NCBI GenBank assembly: GCA_913056335.1
Contig: CAJXLX010000009.1
Location: 1-48,317 of the forward strand
Length of the DNA: 48,317 bases
Direction of reading: 5' to 3'
DNA from: an uncultured Rhodothermaceae bacterium
GTDB lineage: Bacteria > Bacteroidota > Rhodothermia > Rhodothermales > Salinibacteraceae
The position numbers were made by a program, and so were the translations under genes. The first letter of the stretch is position 1, and every line of letters begins with the position of its first letter. The notes beneath the pieces are model-generated. The model saw nothing but the letters and a program-made list of their open reading frames with translations, searched no databases and was not told the origin of the DNA. This document shows positions 9,204 through 17,900 of the stretch, piece by piece.

Positions 9204-10199
9204 CTAAAACAGCGGGGCGACGTCGGTGGTGGGGCCGGGGCCGATGCCGTCGCGGATGACCAGGTGGACGGCGTGCATCGAATCGAGGCGAGCGGCGACC
9301 TGCGGCTCGTCTTCGGGCGGGCAGATGACGTGCACGTTGGCGCCCGCATCCATCGTGGCGTAGGCGGCGAGTCCGTCGGATCGCATGGCGCGCACGACCT
9401 CCAGCACCTTGAGCGTGGCCGGTTTCCAGTAGTAGATGGGCGGCTGCGACGACATGGTGATGAGGTGCAGCTCCACACCTTCGGTTTCGATGAGCGGACC
9501 GAGGCGGTCGAAGTCGCGTCCCTCGATGCTAGCGCGGGCGGTCTGCATGCGCTCAGGCAGATGCGAAAGGCGCTGCTCGTAGAACGGGCTGCTGGGCGCA
9601 CGCTGATGCCCGTCGCGCGAGGAGACAGGTTTAGGCTCAGTTTCGACGACCGCGATCACGTCGCGCAGGTCCCAGTGCGTGTGCGGGGCTACCGGTTCGG
9701 CGGCGTAGTTGTCGCCGTGAGGCCAGGCCACGTATCCGCCGAGCACGGAGCGGGCCGCGGAGCCGGAGCCGCTCTGACGGGCGAGCGCCGATCGGGTGGC
9801 GGCATCGGGCCAGGTGTCGAGCGCCCGGAGTGCGGCCAGCGTAAGCGCCGCAAAGCCCGACGCCGAGGAGCCGAGTCCGGCAGCAGCAGGGAAGCTATTC
9901 TGTGTGGCGACACGGAACGAGCCGGAGCGATCGGCCCAGGTGCGCAGGCGGTCGAGGTGCTTTACAACAGGCTGTGCGAAGCCCGCATCGGCCGGATGCA
10001 GGGTGCCCTCGGCATCGGCCATGAGCACCGTGTCGCTGGTGTTATCATCGGGGGTGAACGCGACGGTCGTGCGCGAGGCACAGCGGCGCAGCGTCATCGA
10101 CAGCGACGGCGCGCGCGGAATGGCGCGGTCGATGTCTTCGACGCCCCAGTACTTCACGAAGGCGATGTTGGAGGGAGCTTCAACGGTTGCTTTAGCCAT
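9204..10199 (-). CDS. Mevalonate-phosphate decarboxylase (MDD/MPD family), probably acting on 5-phosphomevalonate
   Basis: GHMP-superfamily decarboxylase, 331 aa. Visible motifs: 'SNIAFVKYWG' (10-19), the phosphate loop 'FPAAAGLGSSASGFAALT' (103-120), 'GSGSAARSVLGGYVAW' (144-159; R150/S151 correspond to the catalytic-site Arg-Ser of GSACRS) and 'TMDAGANVHVI' with the decarboxylation Asp D284. In classical diphosphomevalonate decarboxylases the first motif is followed by Lys (YWGK); here it is Val20. Together with the neighbouring isopentenyl phosphate kinase and the absence of phosphomevalonate kinase, this favours mono-phosphate substrate and isopentenyl phosphate as product. That choice is inference. 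Start ATG 10199 overlaps the last 8 nt of the mevalonate kinase gene, which suggests translational coupling; an upstream in-frame start at 10238 would add unrelated residues. Confidence 0.88.
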   Translation of the reverse strand: MAKATVEAPSNIAFVKYWGVEDIDRAIPRAPSLSMTLRRCASRTTVAFTPDDNTSDTVLMADAEGTLHPADAGFAQPVVKHLDRLRTWADRSGSFRVATQNSFPAAAGLGSSASGFAALTLAALRALDTWPDAATRSALARQSGSGSAARSVLGGYVAWPHGDNYAAEPVAPHTHWDLRDVIAVVETEPKPVSSRDGHQRAPSSPFYEQRLSHLPERMQTARASIEGRDFDRLGPLIETEGVELHLITMSSQPPIYYWKPATLKVLEVVRAMRSDGLAAYATMDAGANVHVICPPEDEPQVAARLDSMHAVHLVIRDGIGPGPTTDVAPLF

Positions 10200-11277
10200 G
10201 CATGTGGGCGGATTGAAGAGGATGCGCCCCCTGAACACACAGGGGCACGTTGAACGAAGAGAACGAAGACAGGTGGTCCCAGAGGTTGGTGTTCGGATCG
10301 GGATGATACGCGATCAGCGAGCCGGCATGCGGATCGGTGAGGGCGCCCGCCCCCGAGATTTTGGCCCCTCCGCCGTGTGCTTCAATCAGGCGGATGCGTT
10401 TGCGGACGGCAGGCGGCACCACGCCGAGTGCTTCGAGGCAGGCCTCGCCCTCTTGAAGAAGGTCGACCAGCGCCGAAGGCGACACGTCGGGAGCCGAGAG
10501 CAGGTCGCGAAGCGCACGCGTCGCCGCTTCGATGCGGTCAATGATGGCTTCGAACGAAGCGGGATCGTCCGCCCGGCGGGCGCGCACGGCATCAACCACG
10601 GTTCCGGTCGATTCGTTGGGCGCGCCGGTGTGAAAGATCCGGATGTCGGAGAGCACCGGGGCACGCGCCTCCACCGAGTGCCAGTGCAGCGCGTCGTTGT
10701 CGGACTCGGCCCACAGGAGCCCGCCGCGCAGAATCGTGGCGGGGTCGACGCCCGAGGGCGTGCCATGTTGGCGCCGCTCGATGTTCAGGGCGATGTCGAA
10801 GAGCAGGTCGTGCGTGAAGGGGGCCTCGTGGGCTTCCAGGTAGGCGCGGGCTACCGCTACCCCAAGGGCGGCAGAGCTTCCGAATCCGGCCCCCACGGGC
10901 TGATCGGACTGCACGCTGAGCGTAAGCGGCTGCGGCGTTACATCGGCTGCACGAGCAGCCTCGCCCAGGGCCACTTTAATGAGATGCGTGGGGTCGGTGC
11001 TGCGCAGGCGGGCGAAGGCCTCTGCGGTCGGATGGGCGGCATAGTCGTGCCAGTGGGATCGCACCGTATCGGCATACGCTCGGATGGCCGACCAGGTGGT
11101 AGTTTCAGTGTGGTCCCACGCATTAACCTGCAGCGTGACGCCAGACGTTGGGGAGGGCGAGATGGTCGCGTGCATCCAGAGGCCAAGGGCAGCCACCAGC
11201 GCGGGCCGCTGGTATACGACCGCATGCTCACCCATCAGGATTAACTTGGCCGGGGCGCGAACGGTCGTTTCGTGCAT
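10192..11277 (-). CDS. mvk: Mevalonate kinase
   Basis: GHMP kinase of 361 aa that phosphorylates mevalonate at C5 with ATP. Motif 1 'APAKLILMGEHAVVY' (8-22) is the mevalonate-kinase form (GEHAVV.G.PA). Motif 2 is 'PVGAGFGSSAALGVA' (127-141). The catalytic region 'IERRQHGTPSGVDPA' (166-180) carries E167, H171 and the base D178. Motif 3 is 'GGGAKISGAGAL', shorter in glycines than the usual K(L/I)TGAGGGGC. The stop TAA lies inside the decarboxylase start (ATGGCTAA, 8-nt overlap), and the gene begins 35 nt after hmgA, so all three are one transcript. Phosphomevalonate kinase is excluded by the GEHAVV motif and by the closest resemblance being to archaeal and bacterial MVK. Confidence 0.92.
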   Translation of the reverse strand: MHETTVRAPAKLILMGEHAVVYQRPALVAALGLWMHATISPSPTSGVTLQVNAWDHTETTTWSAIRAYADTVRSHWHDYAAHPTAEAFARLRSTDPTHLIKVALGEAARAADVTPQPLTLSVQSDQPVGAGFGSSAALGVAVARAYLEAHEAPFTHDLLFDIALNIERRQHGTPSGVDPATILRGGLLWAESDNDALHWHSVEARAPVLSDIRIFHTGAPNESTGTVVDAVRARRADDPASFEAIIDRIEAATRALRDLLSAPDVSPSALVDLLQEGEACLEALGVVPPAVRKRIRLIEAHGGGAKISGAGALTDPHAGSLIAYHPDPNTNLWDHLSSFSSFNVPLCVQGAHPLQSAHMHG

Positions 11278-11312
11278 AAAGGCGCATCCAGAAAAGCGAC
11301 GGGGCGGCGGTG

Positions 11313-12629
11313 TTACTGTGCGGCGTGGCCATTCGACGGCGGGGTGGGGCGGCCCAGGTCGTTGTGAGCCCGCGCCAGGTGATGCGAGCTAAGCGCGCCC
11401 ATGAGCGAAAGCTCACCCGCAAGCACGGTCGCGCCCAGAAGCTCGGCCACCTGCATGGCAGCCGCGCCCGGTTCGTCGGGGTCAAGCGCGACGCCCATGA
11501 GCGAGAGCGCATCCGCCTGCGTCTGCAGTGTGGTGCCGCCTCCGATGGCGCCGAGAGGCACATCGGGCATAAAGATGGAGATGTAGACGCCGCCATCGCC
11601 CCGCTTTTCGATGCAGGTCGTGCCCAGTGCGCCCTCAACAACCTGGGCGATGTCTTGGCCGGTGGCCACAAAGAAAGCCGCCACCATATTGGCGTAGTGG
11701 GCATTCATGCCCATGGAGCCCGCCGCAGTGGAGCCGAGCATGTTCTTGCGGTACTGCACCTCGGTGAGGTCCTCGGCATTCGTTTTCAGGTAGCGCTTGA
11801 GGATCTCCTCGCTAAGCTCAACCTCGGCAAAGATACGCTTGCCGCGACCTTCTTGCACGTTCACCGCCGACGGTTTCTTGTCGACACAGTAGTTGCCCGA
11901 GAGCGAGACAAACTCAACGCCCGTTTCAGGGACAATAAGATCTTGGATGACCTGATTGCATGCGAGTGTAGCCATGTTCATGCCCATGGCGTCGCCGGTG
12001 GAGAAGCGAAAGCGCAGAAATACCGTCGATCCCAGCGCGAACGGACGGATGTCTTTCAGCTTGAGGTATCGACTGGTGGCCTCAACCTGTGTGCGAATCT
12101 CATCTTCGTTGTCTTCGACCCAATCCGTGAAGGCTTTGGATTCGCGAATGCCAGACGTTCGAAACACCGGAGCGCGCGTCATGCCTACGTCCTCTACATG
12201 CACAATGGCCCCGTCGGCGGCCCGCAGGGTGGCACAGCCGCGGTTCACGCTCGCAATGAGGGCGCCCTCGGTGGTAGCCAGCGGCACGTAGCGGTCGTCG
12301 TTGATATAGTCGCCGCGCACCGGTACCGGGCCCACCGCGCCCATAGGCACCTGGGCCACGCCGATTAAGTTCTCGCAGTTGCGGGTCGACACCACCTCAG
12401 CATCAAACGAGTAGTGGTCCAGTCCTTTGGTTTTGGTATTGGCCGCTTGCTCAAGCGCCTCGCGCCGGATCGACGCGGCCTCGCGCGCAGGGAGGTCCTT
12501 TGGAAGCTTGTGGAGCGAGAGTTCGCCAGTGGCCAGGGCTTGAATAAGCTCCTCGCGTTGCGTGGGGGCTGGTTTTTCGAGGGTGGTACGCGCCGAAGCT
12601 GTACCGTTGGTGGGGCTACCGCTATTCAT
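11313..12629 (-). CDS. hmgA: Class I 3-hydroxy-3-methylglutaryl-CoA reductase
   Basis: Reduces HMG-CoA to mevalonate using 2 NADPH, the committed step of the pathway. The 438-aa soluble protein has the class I (eukaryotic/archaeal) signature set: 'ENLIGVAQVPMGAVGPV' (86-102), 'ATTEGALIASVNRG' with E121, 'TGDAMGMNM' (211-219), 'NYCVDKKPSAVN' with K251, 'TGQDIAQ' with D326 and 'SSHHLARAH' with the general-acid His H417. There is no N-terminal membrane anchor, as in archaeal and bacterial enzymes. The frame extends upstream only to a TTG at 12653; ATG 12629 is preferred, with a TAGGG-like sequence just upstream. It is the first gene of the four-gene minus-strand operon, so control of the whole pathway probably lies upstream at 12630-13290. 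Confidence 0.95.
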   Translation of the reverse strand: MNSGSPTNGTASARTTLEKPAPTQREELIQALATGELSLHKLPKDLPAREAASIRREALEQAANTKTKGLDHYSFDAEVVSTRNCENLIGVAQVPMGAVGPVPVRGDYINDDRYVPLATTEGALIASVNRGCATLRAADGAIVHVEDVGMTRAPVFRTSGIRESKAFTDWVEDNEDEIRTQVEATSRYLKLKDIRPFALGSTVFLRFRFSTGDAMGMNMATLACNQVIQDLIVPETGVEFVSLSGNYCVDKKPSAVNVQEGRGKRIFAEVELSEEILKRYLKTNAEDLTEVQYRKNMLGSTAAGSMGMNAHYANMVAAFFVATGQDIAQVVEGALGTTCIEKRGDGGVYISIFMPDVPLGAIGGGTTLQTQADALSLMGVALDPDEPGAAAMQVAELLGATVLAGELSLMGALSSHHLARAHNDLGRPTPPSNGHAAQ

Positions 12630-12687
12630 TGCCCTACAGGTATTTAGATTCAAAGGACTCTCGTTACCACGTTCATTTGCAAGAGAT

Positions 12688-12761
12688 GTTTACATGTCGG
12701 GATCGGAGCCCGCACAGGGCCAAGAAGACCGCTCGACCTGTGTAGAGCCGAGCATGTAAAC
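12688..12761. promoter_or_regulatory. Pair of inverted GTTTACATG sites upstream of hmgA
   Basis: GTTTACATG at 12688-12696 is repeated as its exact reverse complement CATGTAAAC at 12753-12761. The centres are 65 bp apart, about six helical turns, which would allow a looping repressor or two dimers. The sites lie 59-132 bp upstream of the hmgA start codon. The 9-nt match could be chance; the regulator is unknown. Confidence 0.3.
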
Positions 12762-12998
12762 CAACTCAGAGTAAGGGGCGTCTGCACGCATGGGTTCTTC
12801 GTACATTGCTTCAAGCCAAGTCGCAGCTCGTCGAGCAACCCCCTGCATGTCACTTACAAAAGTATCGACGGCATATGTAAAAGCATTTTCGCACGTAAGC
12901 GTTGCTCATAGATTTGTGGATTGGGCATTGTTCATTATGGCTTCGTGATTTTACGGGGGGTAGGCGTAACGCCCTTGTTAAAACTGATAGGGACGTAC

Positions 12999-13029
12999 CG
13001 GAGCAGTTTACGTACAAAGGACTGCTCCG
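12999..13029. promoter_or_regulatory. 9-bp inverted repeat enclosing a TTACGTAC loop
   Basis: CGGAGCAGT (12999-13007) pairs perfectly with ACTGCTCCG (13021-13029) around a 13-nt centre that itself contains the palindromic word ACGT. It lies in the divergent region about 260 bp upstream of the MFS start. It has no T run, so an operator or a 5'-UTR hairpin is more likely than a terminator. Confidence 0.35.
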
Positions 13030-13291
13030 TTTGTGTACAACGTGCATCATAGAGGACCCGTTTAGAACAAGGATCAGATAACGTAACAAGTACACGCTCC
13101 AAATTACACCAAGCGCATTACGTAAAGTGGGAAGCTATTGCTACACCTGATGAGGAGTACGAGATTATGGATGCGAGAATCCGATGGAATGCCCGGCAAT
13201 GTTGCAGGCGCGTTGCGCGCTACAGGACCGCAGCGGATTCCCTTTCGTACCGCAGGTGTTTGCAATCTTTACGCCCAAAACTAAATGCGCT

Positions 13292-14488
13292 GTGAACCTG
13301 TGGTCTTATAACGGAGCCGTATTGGCCGCATGCACCCTGGCCTTTTTTGCGACGATGGCTGCACGTTTGGCCATTAGTCCGGTGGTGCCCGCTATGAGTG
13401 CCGAGTTTGGGGTGTCGAACGGGGCCATCGGGGCTGCACTTACGGGGATGTGGATGGCCTATGCGCTCTCGCAGTTTCCCAGCGGCCTATTGGGCGATCG
13501 GCTGGGCGAGCGCGTTGTTGTACTCACCGCGGTCGTGGGGACTGCCATAACCAGTGGACTCTTGGCGATTGCAGGCGGGTACGCACTCTTTTTTGCTGCA
13601 GCGGTGGCCCTGGGGGCAATGGCCGGGCTGCACTACAGCGCGGCGACCTCGTTGCTTACGCGCACGTTCCGCCAAACGGGCACAGCCATTGGCATCCACT
13701 CGGCCGGAGCGCCCCTGGCCGGAGTCCTTACGCCGGTTGCTGCAGGCACGCTCGGGGCTATGTTCGGATGGCGGTACGCCGTCGCCTTTGGCGCTATGGT
13801 GGCCATCCCCACTGCCCTCCTTTTTGTGAAGACCGTCCGCGACACTCCCCCCAGTCGTCCCGACACCGCTGTATGGACCCGCATTCGGGTGCGCCCCATT
13901 GCCGAGCTGCTGGCGCGTCCGCCAATCTTGTGGACGGGCGCTCTTGCATTTGTAGGAGCGTTTGTATGGCAAGCCACAGCGTCATTTCTACCCACCTTTC
14001 TGGTCGCCCATCATGGATACACAGAAACAGGAGCCGGTATCTTTTTCTCGGCTTATTTCGTGGTGCAGGGACTGGGGCAGCCGCTCGTGGGTGGGCTCTC
14101 TGATCGCATTGGGCGGTACCCTGCAGCCACGTTAGCAACCACGGTTGGAGCTGTGGGCTATGGTCTCTTTGTTGGGGGAAGCAGCATAGAGGCGCTTGCC
14201 ATAGCTACGGGGTGTGTAGGCATCGCCATGAGCTGGGGGGCTGCGCTGCTTCCCAAGTTTATGGACCACCTCAGCGCCGACGAGCGCGGTGCCGGGTTTG
14301 GACTTATCCGCACCAGCTACATGGTGTTAGGAGCAACAGGCAGCGTGGCAACGGGCTTTGCTGCCGACGTATGGGGGTGGGGCGTAGCCTTTGCTGGACT
14401 GGCCATGCTTCTGGCTGGGATGTCGATTGTGATGCTTGGTGCACAGTATTACTACAGCGCATGGGAGCCTGTTGCCGCTGGCGAGTAA
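13292..14488 (+). CDS. MFS transporter, haloarchaeal-like
   Basis: 398-aa major facilitator with about 12 hydrophobic helices in two halves. Motif A is clear between helices 2 and 3 ('GLLGDRLGERVVVL'), with a weaker copy in the second half ('GGLSDRIGRYPAA'). The opening 'NLWSYNGAVLAACTLAFF' followed by 'RLAISPVVPAM' and 'GAALTGMWMAYALSQFPSG' strongly recalls a haloarchaeal MFS group, which suggests exchange with haloarchaea (from memory, not searched). Start: ATG 13184 gives 36 extra residues with no family match, so GTG 13292 immediately before the first helix is preferred. The substrate is unknown. It is divergent from the mevalonate operon and could share its control region. Confidence 0.85.
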   Translation: MNLWSYNGAVLAACTLAFFATMAARLAISPVVPAMSAEFGVSNGAIGAALTGMWMAYALSQFPSGLLGDRLGERVVVLTAVVGTAITSGLLAIAGGYALFFAAAVALGAMAGLHYSAATSLLTRTFRQTGTAIGIHSAGAPLAGVLTPVAAGTLGAMFGWRYAVAFGAMVAIPTALLFVKTVRDTPPSRPDTAVWTRIRVRPIAELLARPPILWTGALAFVGAFVWQATASFLPTFLVAHHGYTETGAGIFFSAYFVVQGLGQPLVGGLSDRIGRYPAATLATTVGAVGYGLFVGGSSIEALAIATGCVGIAMSWGAALLPKFMDHLSADERGAGFGLIRTSYMVLGATGSVATGFAADVWGWGVAFAGLAMLLAGMSIVMLGAQYYYSAWEPVAAGE

Positions 14489-14989
14489 GGCTGCATCGTG
14501 TGCAACAGATGCTGCCTGACGTAAGCGATCATACAAAAACACACACCTCCACACTTGTAGGTCAGTTCATCCCTTGTTCACGATAAAAGTGAAGTTCATG
14601 TTTGCCCTTCTGTGAGCGTCATGTTACGATAATATACGCATCGTGCAAAAGGTGCGGTTCAAAGCCGTGCCTGCTTGTCCCCCAAGCGCATAATCGAGTC
14701 AGTTCGTATCGTTGTATGCGCGTCGATGCCTTACTGAGACAGTTTAAGAATGCTGGGCAAGAGACAGCTTTCCGTGTGTACGGAAGGATGTTTCCCCCTC
14801 TATACCGCCGTGCGGCAATCTACTCCCGCGGCTACAGGGGCTCAGTGTGTCTTCAGGTACATCGGTCTCCACCAAGGTGGAGCCAGTACACGGTACTCGA
14901 AATTTTCTGACCGTACACCAACTGCAGTTATGGATCATTGGAACGATACAGATCCATCTCATAATGGCACAGGGCCCCCTGAGGGGCGC
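14489..14989 (+). other. 500-bp leader region upstream of the giant protease gene
   Basis: The first 250 bp are relatively AT-rich (for example around 14575-14640, with GATAATATA at about 14627-14635) and probably hold the promoter of the downstream gene. The frame of the protease is open back to 14750, but the extra residues do not look like a signal peptide. A short hairpin occurs around 14869-14882. No riboswitch or RNA gene could be matched. Confidence 0.4.
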
Positions 14990-17900
14990 ATGGCCGCGAT
15001 GTGGGATTGGATCCAATCAAGTGCAGCGCGCGCTTGGCCGGTGATGATAGCGCTATTCCTGTTGGCCCCGACGGCCTGGGGACAAGCGCTGAATCACGAT
15101 GCGCCCAGCGATGCGCTCGTAAACGGAGTCTTTCACGTTAAGGTGAGCGAAAGTGCAAAGTCGGGCATCAGCCTATCAAATGCAGGCGATGTTGCGCAGA
15201 TGGGCATCAGCAGCATTGATGCACTGAGCGCCCAGTTTGATGCCCAGCGCATCGAGCGCATGTTTCCGACGGATCAGCGCCACGCCGAGCGCCACGCCAA
15301 GTGGGGGCTCGATCGGTGGTATCGCGTGTATCTGGCCGAAGATGCCGAGAGCATCACGCGGAGCGCAGTGAGCGCTTTCCATGCCGACGCAAATGTCGAA
15401 ATGGCTGACCATGTGCTGAAAAAGCAGCAGGTCGGGACGCGTGTGGAGCGCACTGAGCGCGTGCGTTCACTCATTGAGAGCGTTGAGCAAGGGCAGCTCG
15501 ATGTGACGAACGATCCGCTTTACGAAGACCAGTGGCACTTTAACAACACGGGGCAAACAGGCGGTACGCCCGATGCTGATATTGATCTGCCTGAGGCCCA
15601 CGACATCGAAATGGGCAGCTCGGAGGTCATCGTTCAGGTGATTGACTCGGGCATTGAGCTTGACCACCCCGACATGCAGGGCAGCTACTGGATCAACCCA
15701 TGCGAGGAAGAAGACGGGGCCGACACCTGTGGCAACGGGTATGTTGACGATATTTACGGCTATAACTTTGCCGATGGTACCGCAAGTCCCGAAATTGTGG
15801 ACCCATCGGTGGAGAGCAACTCTCACGGCCTGCACGTCTCGGGTACGATTGCTGCACGCAACAACAACAGCGAAGGTGTGGCCAGCGTAGCGGGCGGTGA
15901 TGGCACCGCCGATAGCGGCGTGCGCATCATGACCGGGCTGACATTCGGAAGCAGCGTGACAGGATTCGCCGAAGCGCTGATTTATGGAGCCGACAACGGT
16001 GCTATTATCTCTAACAATAGTTGGGGATATACCAGTCCTGGCGTGTTTGAGCAGCCGGTGCTCGATGCCATTGACTACTTCGTGGCTGAAGCAGGCGGCC
16101 CCGATGCGCCTATGGATGGCGGTATCGTAGTCGTTGCTGCCGGAAATAGCAACTCGGACGACGAATGGTATCCAGGCTATTACGAGCCTGCGTTTACCGT
16201 TGCGGGTACGCAGCACAACGACGATAAATACTCAGGCTCCAACTTCGGAGACTGGGTAGATATCTCAGCCCCTACCGGCGAAGCGTTTAGCCACCCCACC
16301 ATTAGTACACTTCACACCCAGCAAGGCACGTACGGCGGCGATGTATGGGTCGGTACCTCTATGGCCGCTCCGCACGTTGCAGGAGCCGCGGCCCTGATTG
16401 CGTCGAACCAGCCCGGCTTTACAGCTGAGCAGGTTCAGTCGCGCCTTGTGGCTACGGGCGATGAAACGATCGCCACCGAACCTATTGGGCCCCGCGTGAA
16501 CGCGTTTTCAGCCTTGAGTGCTGAAGACACGCCGCCCGATCCCATTACGGATCTGACTGTGGTCACGCCCAACAACATTACGCCCGGTGCCGTCGTGAAT
16601 CTGCAGTGGACGGCCACCGGAGAAGCGGGAAGTGAAGGCACAGCCATAGGCTATGACCTGCGTTACAGCACGGATGGCCCGATTGATAGCGAGGCTGCGT
16701 TCGACGCGGCAACGCCTATTGAGGGGCTACCAGCACCGCAGGAAGCAGGCGAAACTGAAAGCTTCACTGCCGAGGGTCTTCCGTTTGAGGAAGAGGTCCA
16801 CTTTTCCATTAAGGCGATTGACGCACTTGGCAATAGCTCCGACCTTTCGAACTCGCCGTCTGCCAACACGGGACCGGCCCCCGAACTGGCATTTAGTCCT
16901 TCTTCGGTAGACGCGTCGCTTGAAATCAACAGTACAACGACAACAAGTCTCACTGTTGAAAACACCGGAAGTGCGGGAAGTACGCTCGAATACAGCTTTC
17001 CCAGCATCGCTGCTCAGAATCTGCTGAGCCAGTCGGGCATCGAAACGAACGATACGTCGTCCCTTGGGCTGACACGTAACTTTAGCAAGGGCGAAGACCC
17101 CAATGCTGGAGCCGGTCACCCGGTGCTGTTAGGCGCGGGTGGACCCGATGAGTTCGGATACCGCTGGATCGATAGCAATGAGCCGGGCGGGCCGTCCTTT
17201 AATTGGACCGATATTACCGATAACGGGACTTCCGTCACGCTTGGCGATGACGATTCGGAAACGGTGTCCTTGCCCTTTAGCTTCGACTTCTACGGAGAAA
17301 CAAAAGACGAAGTCACGATTGGGTCGAATGGATACTTGACCTTTGGGGCTGAAGGCACAGACTTTTCCAATGATCAAATTCCTAGCACCAGCGAGCCCAA
17401 CGACTTCATCGCTCCGTTCTGGGATGATCTGAATCCGTCGGGCGGTGGCAGCGTCCACTACCTGGCTGACGGTGACCAGTTTATTGTGCAGTACACAGAC
17501 ATTCCCCCGTTCGCTCTTGGAGAAACGAACGACTCTTATACCTTCCAGGTCATTCTGACCGCGGATGATGGGGTCCGTTATCAGTATCTGAGTATGGACG
17601 GTGCGGTAAACGAAGCTACAGTTGGTACTGAAAACGCAGATGGACTGGATGGGCTCCAAGTTGCGTTCAACACGTCATATGTTGAAGACGGATTGGCGGT
17701 AGACATTGCCGCGGTCCCCGACTTCATTGCTGATGTGAGCCCGGCCTCCGGGTCGCTCTCCAGTGGAAGCAGTGACGATATCACGGTAACGCTGGATGCA
17801 ACCGGCGTGGACGCAGGGGACTACGAAAACACCCTGCCGCTTGCCAGCAACGACCCGAATGCAGCAACGTCTGTCATTCCGTTCAGCGTCAGCGTAACTG

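Larger units (their letters stand above)
12630..13291. other. Divergent control region between hmgA and the MFS gene (about 660 bp)
   Basis: It is AT-richer than the flanking genes and has no convincing coding frame; small frames on both strands lack any recognisable features. It holds the two inverted-repeat structures listed separately and several TTACGTA/GTAC-type words (around 13008-13016, 13034-13040 and 13116-13124). It must contain the promoters of both the mevalonate operon and the MFS gene, but I cannot place them confidently. Confidence 0.5.

Noticed and set aside
8988-10253. 421-codon plus-strand frame opposite the kinase/decarboxylase genes
   Set aside because: Shadow of minus-strand coding DNA.
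9796-11244. 482-codon plus-strand frame opposite the mevalonate genes
   Set aside because: Antisense to the decarboxylase and mevalonate kinase, which show full family motifs; no motif in the plus frame.
12650-13095. Two short minus-strand frames upstream of hmgA
   Set aside because: Cys/Arg/Ser-rich residues with no family resemblance; the region is better explained as regulatory DNA.
14640-14930. Possible riboswitch in the protease leader
   Set aside because: Some G-rich pairing exists, but I could not match any known class (cobalamin, glycine, TPP or SAM motifs).
14750-14989. N-terminal extension of the protease frame
   Set aside because: The extra residues carry no hydrophobic signal peptide; a clear signal peptide begins after 14990, so the extension is unlikely to be translated.
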